Source: an uncultured Fibrobacter sp.
Lineage (GTDB): Bacteria > Fibrobacterota > Fibrobacteria > Fibrobacterales > Fibrobacteraceae
Assembly: GCA_934691725.1 (NCBI GenBank)
Contig: CAKUTF010000006.1
Coordinates: 1 to 64,000 of the forward strand
DNA: 64,000 nt
Direction: 5' to 3'
Positions within the stretch are counted from its first letter, which is position 1, and every line of letters begins with the position of its first letter. Below are positions 16,225-25,644 of this stretch, in pieces. The notes under the pieces are model-generated. The model was given only the letters and a program-made list of their open reading frames with translations, was not told the origin of the DNA and ran no database searches. A program made the translations under genes and the position numbers.

Positions 16225-19005
16225 CTAGAGCTTATTTGCAAAGCTCTTTGCCACGAAGCGTTTTCCCTGAGTGAGCGTAACCACGTAACGGCCCCGCGGA
16301 AGCGATCCCCATTCGGCAACCGTCCCGGATTTTTCGACGGGCTTTTTCAGCACGGCGTTTCCTTTCAAATCAAAGACGGCAAGGGTTCCCTTCGACGGAA
16401 GGTTAAAGAGAATCTGGCCATCAGAAATTCGAAGCGAAGCCGGGGACATATTTATTCCAAAATGGACCGCTGCCGTTTGCATCGTCGAATCCGACTCTTT
16501 CCATAAGCGGACGCCTTCCGCATCGAATCCAAACTCATCGACATTCGGACCTCCATCGGCAAAAATCGAAGACAGTTTCAAAACATTCAATCCTTTCTTG
16601 AGCGAGACGGCAACGGTAACGGAATCATACACGGTCCATCCTTTTGCGGAAAACTTTACACCACCCAACGTCAAATCGTTCCAGAAAATTTTCATCGGAC
16701 GATCTTCAGTTCCGCCATTGGCAAAACGGATTGTCAGATTGGAAACGGTTTCTTGCGGTGAAAAAATTTTCCATAGACCGAAGCTTTCCACACTATTTTC
16801 GAAATTGTAATAGCCGCTATCGATCCAGCCGGCATTTGTTTCTTCAAAATTTCCGAGGCCGTCTGCGGGATAGGCAGCATTCACAAGCGAAAGAATTTTT
16901 CCCGGACTTGAAAGGGCAACGAGCGGAATCACTTCCAAGGTTCCCGAACGCTCGACCGTCTCGCCATCTCCGCCAAACGTCGTTACCGTAAATGGAAAGG
17001 CGCCCGTTTCCATCGGAGTACCCGCAATATGGATTTTCCCATCCTTTAAGCTTGTCGATATTCCTTTCGGAAAGCCTTTCGCCTCTGCTCCGGCGCAATT
17101 GGCATACGCATAGGAAAAGGGAACGATAGAATCTCCCAAAAAGATTATCTGCCGAGAAGAACCTGCGCCATTCTTGACAAGGCTCGGAGAAAGCGCTTCG
17201 CCGACAAGCTCTATGTCGGGCTTTGGAATTTTTCCGGATCCGAGCCAGAATCCGAGATGTGGCGGCTGGTTGTAAGCCGTATTTTGGAAGGAAATCGCCA
17301 AGCGATATACCGGATCATGCATCAGCGTATAGACACGATGCCTTGTCGGAATCGTTGTTGTGTATAGGAACAAATGAGAATCGTCATGCGTGATAACCTC
17401 TTCGCGGAAATCTCCGAGGATGTCCGCAGAAAGGTTCGGCGTCGCCTTGGTAGAATTGCAGGAGCTTCCATCCAGCTGAAGAAGCGTTTCACTTTTGGAA
17501 GTTGTACTGTTCCACTTGGTAATCGTCACGTTGTCGAGAAGTTCGTCGAGCAAATCTCCGTCCCAGTAAAGGCGGAAGTTATACGAAGGACGCGAACTGG
17601 AAAGCTGTTTTCCCTTCACCGAATAAGTGTTCCAGTTTGCCGCCGACCACAATTCATGCCCGCGGGAAGTCGAATCAACATCGGCAGCGACACCGCGCCC
17701 GTTATCCCCGGAACTCGTTTCGCGCCACAGAATTTTCCCGGTCGCCGCACTGTGAATTTCATATCCATACGGTTTATCCTCATGCACGGTCCAGACTTCG
17801 AGCCCTTCGACATCGGGATCCAAATCCCCAAGATGCATCGCATCGCCGTGTCCAAGACCGACACGATACATGAACGTTCCATCATGATCAACGGCGCAGT
17901 TTCCTTCGATGATTTCGTCAAAACCGTCCCCATCCACATCCCCTGCCGCAATATTGTGATTTCCTTGGCCGTAACACTCCTTTCCCTTTGTTGCCGCATT
18001 ATAATACCACCGCTGCGTCAAATTTTTTCCATCCCAGTCGTAAGCGGTAATCGCCATACGCGTATAGTAACCCCGCTGAAAAACCATGCTAGGCTTTACA
18101 CCGTCTAGGTAAGCGTTCGTCGCCAAGAAGCGATCGACACGATTCCCGTATTTATCACCCCAGCTGCTGACCGTTCCGCGTCCGGGATTGTAATTGACGG
18201 TAGCCATTTCCGTTCCTGTTCTTCCGTCAAAAATTGTCAGGTATTCGTTTCCGCTCAGCACGTATCCGCTGGAATTCCGGTAATCCGCCGCGTCATCATC
18301 GTTTGCTGCTGGCCCTTTCGACAAAAATTTTCCCGAACCATCCTTTGTCCCAGGAGCCGTTTTCATCGCGACTTCGGCAAAGCCATCCAAATCATAGTCT
18401 CCGACAAGAATTTGTGTGTAATGCGCCCCAGCCCGGATATTCACACCGAGATCAATCCGCCACAACTTTTTACCGTTTAATTTGTACGCATCGATATAGA
18501 CATTTCCCGTATAGCCTTTTTGGGAATTGTCCTTGGAATTTGAAGGATCCCATTTTAGCACCAATTCATATTCCCCGTCGCCGTCCAAATCTCCCACGGC
18601 AATATCATTCGGCGAATATGTGTAGCTTCCGCTTTTATTGGTTCCACCCGCAGGCCTATCCAAATCTATCGTGAACTTTTGACCATTCCAGACATTAACC
18701 GTCTTGTCTGCGCTTTTTTCCACCCCGTTGATGACCGGGCGAACTTCGTATTTCGAATTCAACAAGCCGCCTTTATCCGTCCAGTTTGTCGAAGTCGTAA
18801 TCGGTTCCGCATTGATCTTTATCCCATCCCGATACAGATTGAAAGCAACCGTTTCCGGGTCCGTCCCGAACATTCTCCAGCTCAGGTAAACGCCTCCATC
18901 GACCTTGACTGCGACAAGTCCCCGGTCGAGACGTTCCATTTGCCTTGCTGCATAGGATTCCGCAGCAAGAACACAAAACAGGACAAAAAGAAACCATTTT
19001 TTCAT
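16225..19005 (-). CDS. Rhamnogalacturonan lyase, PL11, with CBM and sorting tail
   Basis: The 926-aa secreted enzyme begins with a signal peptide (about 1-20) and a PL11 catalytic region (about 22-610), recognisable by MERLDRGLVAVKV, SWRMFGTDP, FNLYRDG and several Ca-binding loops such as GDLDGDG and GDYDLDGFAEVAMKT. PL11 lyases cleave rhamnogalacturonan I of pectin by beta-elimination in an eight-bladed propeller. A Ig/putative-like linker (about 620-700) is followed by a CBM35-type beta-sandwich (about 700-840) and a C-terminal domain of about 75 aa (FDLKGNAVLKKP...GRYVVTLTQGKRFVAKSF), the type A sorting-domain pattern linked to type IX secretion. AAAGGAG stands upstream. A 14-bp palindrome covers the likely transcription start. 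Confidence 0.9.
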   Translation of the reverse strand: MKKWFLFVLFCVLAAESYAARQMERLDRGLVAVKVDGGVYLSWRMFGTDPETVAFNLYRDGIKINAEPITTSTNWTDKGGLLNSKYEVRPVINGVEKSADKTVNVWNGQKFTIDLDRPAGGTNKSGSYTYSPNDIAVGDLDGDGEYELVLKWDPSNSKDNSQKGYTGNVYIDAYKLNGKKLWRIDLGVNIRAGAHYTQILVGDYDLDGFAEVAMKTAPGTKDGSGKFLSKGPAANDDDAADYRNSSGYVLSGNEYLTIFDGRTGTEMATVNYNPGRGTVSSWGDKYGNRVDRFLATNAYLDGVKPSMVFQRGYYTRMAITAYDWDGKNLTQRWYYNAATKGKECYGQGNHNIAAGDVDGDGFDEIIEGNCAVDHDGTFMYRVGLGHGDAMHLGDLDPDVEGLEVWTVHEDKPYGYEIHSAATGKILWRETSSGDNGRGVAADVDSTSRGHELWSAANWNTYSVKGKQLSSSRPSYNFRLYWDGDLLDELLDNVTITKWNSTTSKSETLLQLDGSSCNSTKATPNLSADILGDFREEVITHDDSHLFLYTTTIPTRHRVYTLMHDPVYRLAISFQNTAYNQPPHLGFWLGSGKIPKPDIELVGEALSPSLVKNGAGSSRQIIFLGDSIVPFSYAYANCAGAEAKGFPKGISTSLKDGKIHIAGTPMETGAFPFTVTTFGGDGETVERSGTLEVIPLVALSSPGKILSLVNAAYPADGLGNFEETNAGWIDSGYYNFENSVESFGLWKIFSPQETVSNLTIRFANGGTEDRPMKIFWNDLTLGGVKFSAKGWTVYDSVTVAVSLKKGLNVLKLSSIFADGGPNVDEFGFDAEGVRLWKESDSTMQTAAVHFGINMSPASLRISDGQILFNLPSKGTLAVFDLKGNAVLKKPVEKSGTVAEWGSLPRGRYVVTLTQGKRFVAKSFANKL

Positions 19006-19074
19006 AGCGATACAACTCCTTTTTCGGAAAATATTTCCATTTCAATCCTCGTTTTTTATTTTCAATTTTTTTCA

Positions 19075-19098
19075 TTGTCCCTGGACAACGCGAATATA
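19075..19098 (-). promoter_or_regulatory. Candidate promoter and operator of the PL11 gene
   Basis: The palindrome TTGTCC-CT-GGACAA lies at 19075-19088. On the minus strand a -10-like TATATT lies at 19093-19098, so the predicted start of transcription falls within the palindrome, about 80 nt before the ATG. A repressor bound there would block initiation; which regulator is not known. Confidence 0.35.
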
Positions 19099-19129
19099 CT
19101 CACCCGCTAATATCCTGTATCAATAGGGA

Positions 19130-19260
19130 TTCACAAAAAGCAGCTCGCTCCGCAGACCAATTCCTCATTACTCATTGCTAATTTCTCATTTTCTTAGACG
19201 TCTGCGGCCTACTCCCTCATCCCTAATCCCTAGTCCCTATTTCCTAAACGTCAATGTCCG
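19130..19260. repeat. Mosaic intergenic repeat (short-motif type)
   Basis: The gap 19006-19302 contains, besides the PL11 promoter, a stretch built of short motifs such as CTCATTGCTAATTTCTCATT, TTAGACGTCTGCGG and CCCTCATCCCTAATCCCTA. The same motifs recur at 31260-31620 and 40260-40900. No open frame is present. It resembles a family of non-coding repeats specific to this genome. Confidence 0.6.
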
Positions 19261-19302
19261 AGGTTCTAAAAACTCTAGACTTCACATTTCAAGACAAACG
19301 CA

Positions 19303-20088
19303 TCACTCCAAAAGAACCGCCTTTCCGCCGACATCCAGAATCGCCGGAAGCATCGGAGACTCGATCGCTGCTCCCGTGTAAACATCCCGCTTTAGCAATT
19401 TCCCGTTCAAGTCGAAAAGGCGATATTCCGAACCATCGGGAACGCCTGCGATGCGGAAACGGTTGCCGGGAACTTTGGTCGCCTTGAAATTCCGGGAAGC
19501 ATTCGACCGAGGAAAAATCGCCGAAGGGGATTCCACCAGGGAGCAGCAACCAGGACCGATGCCACCATAAGCCCAATCGATATCATCAGGGCATTTAGGG
19601 TCCGAAGAAATCGCAGAAGCAATCGTTTTTTTCAACTCCACATCCAAAAAAGAGCTGTCATTTTCAATAATACCGATTTTTTGTAACCGCATCATTTCAA
19701 AATACAGAACTTCGCTAAATTGGTGCGTTCCCGGCGTTCCATAAGTACTGTCATTGGGATATGTTTCGGAACAGCGTTGGTTGACACGTTCCAAATAAAA
19801 GGCTATCTCCGTCTGGTATGAAAAATCAAAAGAAATCATAACGCTTGTATCAAGCAAAGATATAAAGCTTATCGAAGATTTTCCTGACGAACAGTTTTCC
19901 TCAAAAAAAGAGTTTTTCGAAGAATCCACGTAAAACCGAGAATAGACATCACAAAAATTTTCAATCTTCTTTTCATTGACAGTCAATCCTGATATTCCAA
20001 AATCAGAGGCCATCGGAAACTCCTGTCCAAAAGCGAGACTTAAGGGCGACAAGAGGAATAAGAATTTAACGAACAACCTAAAACGCAT
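19303..20088 (-). CDS. Secreted protein with C-terminal sorting domain, unknown function
   Basis: The 261-aa protein has a signal peptide (about 1-21, ending AFGQ), then a domain of about 160 aa with six or more cysteines and no family that I recognise. The last 65 residues (KVPGNRFRIAGVPDGSEYRLFDLNGKLLKRDVY...) form a type A sorting-domain-like tail, as in the PL11 lyase. Its ATG overlaps the stop of the 865-aa protease-like gene (TAATG), so it is the last gene of a three-gene secreted-protein operon. Confidence 0.65.
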   Translation of the reverse strand: MRFRLFVKFLFLLSPLSLAFGQEFPMASDFGISGLTVNEKKIENFCDVYSRFYVDSSKNSFFEENCSSGKSSISFISLLDTSVMISFDFSYQTEIAFYLERVNQRCSETYPNDSTYGTPGTHQFSEVLYFEMMRLQKIGIIENDSSFLDVELKKTIASAISSDPKCPDDIDWAYGGIGPGCCSLVESPSAIFPRSNASRNFKATKVPGNRFRIAGVPDGSEYRLFDLNGKLLKRDVYTGAAIESPMLPAILDVGGKAVLLE

Positions 20089-22685
20089 TATTTTCCCCTC
20101 CTTACCAGTTCAAGAGTGTTTTCCGGTTCAAACTTTACGTGATAAACCGTCGCATACTGGTGAACGGTTATGTCTTTTCCTAAAAAACGGCCATGGAGCT
20201 TTTTACTGGATTGCCCTAGGATCAAGTCGGCATTTGGTGCGAAAATGGTGCCGGCCCACATTCCCTCGACAGCCATCTCCTCGCTTCCATGCTGTATTAA
20301 CATAAATCCCTTGGCGACATGCCCTAGATTTTCATTTGTATTTTGCGCACGCCATACGGCAGAGCCATTTAAATGCAAAACGGTCCTTTGTCCCGGATTT
20401 ACAAAATGCACCTTGCTTCCGGATTCCAACTGGATGCTACCCACAAACATTTCTCCCGGGGCGATAAACAACGTACCTCCCGAATGGACTTTCAACGTTT
20501 TTAAGCGATCTCCATTTTGGATCGTATAACTTTCATGGTAGGCAATTTCCTTAATCGAATCACCTACCTCCGGCATTGCAGGAATTTCGACGATACGATA
20601 AGGCCAAAGAGCTTCTAGCAAGGGAAAAGATACCCTTGCAAAATTAACATTGTTCTGCAAGACCGCATTTAAATTCTTTTGCGGCAAGGAATAAATCCGG
20701 ACATTTCCTGTCACATTGGCGTAATCGCGTAAAAGTACGCCACCTTTAGATTCTATTCGACGGACATAGGCACTCCGACCGATATTTACTGCATAAGCAC
20801 TGTCTTTTGCTTCCGAAGCAACATCGCAGTTTTTTTCAGCAAAACACTTTACGCCATCATTTATCCAAAGCTTGCCTCGCGCATACACCGTTAAATTTCC
20901 GGGAACATCTAACAAATCCGCAATCATCAACCCATTATCATCCATTTCATCAAAAACGTCAGTTTCTCCACTATCTCTGATTCCGTTTTTATTTTTGTCT
21001 TCCATCCCATCCGAAATACCGCCACCATCCGAATCAAAATCCAGTTCCGCCCGCAAGCTATCGTCATCAATATCGGCATAAATTTCCACTTCTATACCCC
21101 GGTAAAAATTACCGACAGAACCCTCTAATTTTTCCCGAATCGTGTATGAAAATATTTCCGTCTTGTCCTTGATGCCATCCCCATCCGAATCCGCATTTTT
21201 CGGGTCCGTCCCAAATCTTTCAATTTCATCATAATCCATCAAGCCATCATGATCCGAATCCGTATGAATCCGCCCATCGGTCATCCGCACCGTTCCCTGT
21301 ACTTCGACAGCGACAAAACCTTCTAGCCCAACCGACCGTAAAGTTCGCCATTCCACGGTTCCATCGTTATCCGTATTCAATAAGCGCACATCGAGCCTTT
21401 TTGAAAGCGAAAGACGATAAGCATCTATAATCATCACATGTTTATGAGTCCATACATAAAGAGGCGCTCCGGCATTAATCCATTCCATGACTTCCTTGTC
21501 GCTGGGCGCCAAGTTTTTTTCATGCAAGAAGGAGTTTTCATTCAATGTCCAACGAACTACCGAAGACAACAAAGAAACACTTAAAGCTCCTTGAGAACTA
21601 TGCAAAAAAGCACCTAGAATTTTATTTGCCGCCAAAACATTCAGTTTTTCAATCCCAAAATGATTCTTGAACTTCAACTTAATTTCATCCTGTGTAATAT
21701 TTCCCCCATAATAATGGTTTAGCATCTGCGCTCCGACCGCCCAACAACGAAATCCTTCCTCTTCATCGTAATGCTCATGTTCCAAGTGAGGCCTGTCCCA
21801 TTCTCGCGCAACAGCCATTTCACCCCACTTGACATCAAGAAGTTTCGTATCCTTGCGCGCTGCCCGAGGAACAACATCCAAAGTTTTCGACATCACATAG
21901 GACGTATCCAAAAGAACCCGCAATCTTTGCGGGGGATTGTCAAATTGAATAGTCTTTCCCGTCCAAAAAGCGCTTCCCTTACTATAGGCAGAAGATTCTA
22001 CATTCCATAAATATTCGCCAGAATCCAGTACCGCATCCATTCGATTTTTTTCGGTCACCTCTTGCAAGACTACGGAAGAATCCTTTGCCGAAACGACATT
22101 TAATCGATAGCTCCCCGCACCTTCCACTTCACGCCATGCAAAATGGACATTCTCGCCCGGTCCCAAAGGAATTTCAGAACCGGATCGTAAAGAAATGGGC
22201 GATGCCGAAGAGAGTGTTCCTCTCAAGATTCCTCGTACATATTCGCCGCCAATATAGACAACAATTTTTTCGGTTAACTGAAAACTGTCGCTTTCCGGTT
22301 CGCTGAAATCAGCCTCCTTTTTAAAACCGCTCCAATCGGAAAAATGCAAACCCAAGGCCATTCCTCCGCTGTCCGGGTACATTCCCGGAAAAAGCAGAGG
22401 GATTGAAATTTTTAAAAACGGGCACTCGGAACCAGACGTAACGATTTCAGCGGAAAAATTTTGAGGATGATGTTTATCCAAAATAATTGGGCGTTCCTTA
22501 CAGGAAAGAAAATATCGGAGTTCAACATTTTGAAGCGCGTCCTTAGAATCATTAAATACACGAACACGCAAAAGAGTCTGCGCCGAATTCGCAAGCTGCT
22601 CGTCGCGAGACTCAATCAAAATATTCGCTTCAACAAAAGAAAGCCCAAAAAAGATAACAGCCAAAACAAATCGCATAGCCATCAT
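20088..22685 (-). CDS. Secreted multidomain protein with papain-fold cysteine protease
   Basis: This is an 865-aa exported protein with signal peptide (about 1-20). N-terminal beta-sandwich regions (about 21-280) are followed by a papain-like protease domain (about 300-460): FRCWAVGAQMLNHYYGG places the candidate nucleophile at Cys314, THKHVMIIDAY the histidine at His416, and LLNTDNDGT the Asn/Asp at 437-439, a pattern shared with C39/C70-like peptidases. Two thrombospondin type 3 Ca-binding repeats follow (about 474-510 and 550-590), then a beta-rich, possibly beta-helical C-terminal half without a recognisable sorting domain. It lies 15 bp after the 880-aa gene. The start may be any of three close Met codons behind AAAGGGG. 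Substrate unknown. Confidence 0.65.
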   Translation of the reverse strand: MMAMRFVLAVIFFGLSFVEANILIESRDEQLANSAQTLLRVRVFNDSKDALQNVELRYFLSCKERPIILDKHHPQNFSAEIVTSGSECPFLKISIPLLFPGMYPDSGGMALGLHFSDWSGFKKEADFSEPESDSFQLTEKIVVYIGGEYVRGILRGTLSSASPISLRSGSEIPLGPGENVHFAWREVEGAGSYRLNVVSAKDSSVVLQEVTEKNRMDAVLDSGEYLWNVESSAYSKGSAFWTGKTIQFDNPPQRLRVLLDTSYVMSKTLDVVPRAARKDTKLLDVKWGEMAVAREWDRPHLEHEHYDEEEGFRCWAVGAQMLNHYYGGNITQDEIKLKFKNHFGIEKLNVLAANKILGAFLHSSQGALSVSLLSSVVRWTLNENSFLHEKNLAPSDKEVMEWINAGAPLYVWTHKHVMIIDAYRLSLSKRLDVRLLNTDNDGTVEWRTLRSVGLEGFVAVEVQGTVRMTDGRIHTDSDHDGLMDYDEIERFGTDPKNADSDGDGIKDKTEIFSYTIREKLEGSVGNFYRGIEVEIYADIDDDSLRAELDFDSDGGGISDGMEDKNKNGIRDSGETDVFDEMDDNGLMIADLLDVPGNLTVYARGKLWINDGVKCFAEKNCDVASEAKDSAYAVNIGRSAYVRRIESKGGVLLRDYANVTGNVRIYSLPQKNLNAVLQNNVNFARVSFPLLEALWPYRIVEIPAMPEVGDSIKEIAYHESYTIQNGDRLKTLKVHSGGTLFIAPGEMFVGSIQLESGSKVHFVNPGQRTVLHLNGSAVWRAQNTNENLGHVAKGFMLIQHGSEEMAVEGMWAGTIFAPNADLILGQSSKKLHGRFLGKDITVHQYATVYHVKFEPENTLELVRRGK

Positions 22686-22700
22686 CCCCTTTCTTAAAAG

Positions 22701-25343
22701 TTAAATCGCTCCCGGCGAAAGCATCCAATGGGTGCGATTTATGCGGAGAATCACCTTTTCCCCGACGCGGGAAACCGCATTCCGGATTTCGGATTCCGCA
22801 ACCGGGAGATTTCCCTGCCAAAGCAGGCGACCGTTCAAGCCATAAAGCCTTGCCGCTCCGCGAGAGGCGAGAATTGCCGTTTTCCAGGAAGCCATCTTCT
22901 GCGCAAATTGCGGCGCGACCTTCGTCGTCCCGCCGATGTCGAGCACAAGATTACCGTCAGCAAAAAGGCCACCGACGTCCGTTGCGCGAATCCGGATCAG
23001 ATACAGACCTGCATCCAATTCCAGAGAATCGTTCGCGGGCGTGATCGTCAAAAGCGAGCCAGAAATTTTCACCGCAAGCTTGGCATTCACGAAAAGCGGT
23101 TCATAGGCAAGCGAATCGCCGTCCGGGTCGGAGAAGACCGTATCGAGATCCACAAGGATTTCAAACCCGGAAGTTTTCAGTTCCACAATCGTATCCTTTC
23201 TCGCTACAGGTTTGTCGTTCACCGGCGTGAGGTAAACATGAATTTTGAAACTTGCCGTTCCCGAAATGCTGTCCGTTGCGCGGACCGTCACAAAGGCGTC
23301 ACCCGTCGAATCCTTGACCGACTTGATGAACAAATCGCCAGATGTCGTTATGATGGGATTCAGTTTTCCATCGTCGCTCGCGACGCTAAAATAAAGCTTG
23401 TCGTTATCGGGATCCGCAAACCAGGCCTTTACTTCCGAAGCCTTGAAACGGATCGCCGTCGTAAAGTCCTCGTTCCGGACAAGCGTATCAAATGCGGCGG
23501 TATCCGCCACGACAAACGGAGGATCGTTCATGTCCAGGACATCCAGCACCACGGTAGCCACGTTCGACGTATCGAGGAGAGCGTTTACCACAAAGTAAGT
23601 AAACGTATCCGCGCCGAAGAAATCCGCATCGGGCGTATAGGTAAACGAGCCGTTCTCTTCAAGAACAACCGAGCCGTGCCGGGCGTTCGACTTGAGGATT
23701 GCGCGAAGAGAAACCGTCGAGTCGTCCGGGTTCACATCGTTTGAAAGAACGCCTTCTTTTGCAGAAACGATCAGGAGACTATCTTCGTAAGCCTCGTAAG
23801 AGTCATCCTTTGCCTTGGGCGCATCCTTCACCGGAGTAATCGTCACCGGGAATGTAAACTTCGCCGTGTCCTGCCCGTCCGTCGCAAAGAGCGTCACTTG
23901 CGCAGTGCCAAAGAAATCCTCCACGGAATGGAACGTCAGCAGGTAATAGCTTCCCAGTTCTCCCAACGAAGCTTCGATGTTTCCGTCTGCCACAACGCCT
24001 TTCGCCAAGACATCGCCATCGACATCGGCGAACTGGATTTTTTCCATCGGGACTTTCAAAAACTCTTCGCCAAAATCCTCTTTGTAAGAAATGTTTTCAA
24101 AAAACGCAGAATCCTTGACCGTTACCGTCGGTGCGTCGTTTATGCATTTGACAGAAATCGACACGGTTCCCGGTTTGCTTTCAAGCCCCGTCGTATCGAC
24201 GAGCGTGTAGGTCCAGGAATCCAAACCACAATAATTCGCGTCGGGGATATACGAGAACGTTCCGTCGGACATATCGACAGAAAGTTTTCCATGCGACGTT
24301 TCCGTGTGGGACTTGATTTCAAACGGAGTCCCGTCGATATCGTAATCATTTCGGAGAATGCTTTCCTTGAGGGAAACGGTCAAAGTATCGTCTTCATCGA
24401 CCGAATGGGAATCACGAGCGGCGACAGGCGGATTTTCTTCGTCTTTCGTCTCGACGATTAATTTATACACAGCGGAATCCTTCGCGTCTTTCGCGACAAG
24501 AACCACCAAGGCTTCGCCGTTCAGGTTCGCCTTCGGCACAAAGCGGAGCGTGTCGGAAAGGCCAAATTCGGTCTTGGTGTTCAAGAGGGAAAGCGTTCCC
24601 GCGACGATGTTCGAAATCCTTGCGGAAATTTCCAGCGCATCACCGTCCCTGTCGAAGAAGATTTTCGAAAGTTCGAGCGACAGCGTATCCGATTCCGCAA
24701 GTTCGGTCGAATCGACATTCCCACCGGCATTGCTTGACTTATACGGTTCCAAAAGTTCCGGCGGATACGAGACGCAGGAATCGCCCATGATGAGAGCAGC
24801 AAGCGTAAACGTGTTCGTCGCCCCGTAAGTTTTCGCCACCGTATTCTTGTAGCTGAACTGGATTCCAAGCTGCGAAGAAGCGTTCCAGGCGGGTGTCGAA
24901 GATTTCCAGTCCTGGTCTAAGTTGGCAAAGGAGACAAAGACCGTTTTAAAATCCGAAGCGGAATCCAGAAGCGTTCCATAATAGTTGTCATCGCTTATTG
25001 TCGATTGCTTGAAGTCCATCCGCACCGGGGCGTTCGCCTTGTAGGTGAGGCATGCTCCCTTGTAGGCGGAAAGGCTTACCGGAACATCCTTGGAAGCCGC
25101 GTTCTGTTCCCAGCCAAAGCCGTAGCCCGCGCCGTTCTCCCCCGAAGTATTCACCGAAAAGTTCGCGGTGCGGTAGCCGTCAACCATATACGTATCGACC
25201 GAAGCGCCTATTCCGTATGTATAGTCATACCAATAAGCCGGAGCCTTGTTACCGTTTCCGGCAACGGTCCAGACCGTATCCGTCTTTGCCCAGAGCGTTC
25301 CCAAGCACGCCAGGAAAGAAAATCCAAAAATAATCGACTTCAT
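22701..25343 (-). CDS. Large secreted protein with CBM-like domain and cadherin/Ig-like repeats
   Basis: The 880-aa protein has a signal peptide (1-19) and an N-terminal beta-sandwich of about 180 aa with a CBM11/CIA30-like look (ACLTYKANAPVRMDFKQS, FVSFANLDQDW). From about 195 to 810 it consists of six or so tandem repeats of about 95 aa with motifs such as DVNPDDSTVSL, GSFTYTPDADFFGADTFTYFV and ITPVNDKPVARKD, the tandem Ig/cadherin type found in bacterial surface adhesins. The final 65 residues form a sorting-type tail (ARLYGLNGRLLWQGNLP). It is the first gene of the operon with the 865-aa protease and the 261-aa protein; a role in adhesion to polysaccharide is plausible, not shown. Confidence 0.75.
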   Translation of the reverse strand: MKSIIFGFSFLACLGTLWAKTDTVWTVAGNGNKAPAYWYDYTYGIGASVDTYMVDGYRTANFSVNTSGENGAGYGFGWEQNAASKDVPVSLSAYKGACLTYKANAPVRMDFKQSTISDDNYYGTLLDSASDFKTVFVSFANLDQDWKSSTPAWNASSQLGIQFSYKNTVAKTYGATNTFTLAALIMGDSCVSYPPELLEPYKSSNAGGNVDSTELAESDTLSLELSKIFFDRDGDALEISARISNIVAGTLSLLNTKTEFGLSDTLRFVPKANLNGEALVVLVAKDAKDSAVYKLIVETKDEENPPVAARDSHSVDEDDTLTVSLKESILRNDYDIDGTPFEIKSHTETSHGKLSVDMSDGTFSYIPDANYCGLDSWTYTLVDTTGLESKPGTVSISVKCINDAPTVTVKDSAFFENISYKEDFGEEFLKVPMEKIQFADVDGDVLAKGVVADGNIEASLGELGSYYLLTFHSVEDFFGTAQVTLFATDGQDTAKFTFPVTITPVKDAPKAKDDSYEAYEDSLLIVSAKEGVLSNDVNPDDSTVSLRAILKSNARHGSVVLEENGSFTYTPDADFFGADTFTYFVVNALLDTSNVATVVLDVLDMNDPPFVVADTAAFDTLVRNEDFTTAIRFKASEVKAWFADPDNDKLYFSVASDDGKLNPIITTSGDLFIKSVKDSTGDAFVTVRATDSISGTASFKIHVYLTPVNDKPVARKDTIVELKTSGFEILVDLDTVFSDPDGDSLAYEPLFVNAKLAVKISGSLLTITPANDSLELDAGLYLIRIRATDVGGLFADGNLVLDIGGTTKVAPQFAQKMASWKTAILASRGAARLYGLNGRLLWQGNLPVAESEIRNAVSRVGEKVILRINRTHWMLSPGAI

Positions 25344-25392
25344 AGATATCTCCTCTTTCCCTACAAGATAGTAATTGATACGTTTTTTGCAA

Positions 25393-25590
25393 CTATTCCC
25401 AAATATCTCCGGGAAGTTTCGAAATATCGCGAAAATCCAGCTTCTGCAGACCGGAACTTTCGACGGGCGACATCCGAGCGAGCTGTTTCCCCGCCCTCTC
25501 GATGACGATGTCTTCTCCCTTTAACGCGACCTGGTTCAAAAGGTCGCCAAAACCCTTGCGAGCTTCCATCGCCGAAACGATTTTTGCCAT
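25393..25590 (-). CDS. Phd/YefM-family antitoxin, no toxin next to it
   Basis: The 65-aa protein has the complete N-terminal DNA-binding fold of Phd/YefM antitoxins (AKIVSAMEARKGFGDLLNQVALKGEDIVIERAGKQ, quoted here in two parts: residues 2-20 and 21-36) and a short C-terminal tail that would neutralise a toxin. AGAGGA precedes the ATG. Downstream there are only 50 bp before the secreted-protein gene, so no toxin gene follows in the usual place, and none was seen within the neighbouring genes. It may be a solitary regulator or a remnant, or act on a toxin elsewhere. Confidence 0.8.
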   Translation of the reverse strand: MAKIVSAMEARKGFGDLLNQVALKGEDIVIERAGKQLARMSPVESSGLQKLDFRDISKLPGDIWE

Positions 25591-25644
25591 TCCGAATCCT
25601 CTTTTGCTTCAGACAACTTCCCGTAAAAAATACATATTGTGATT

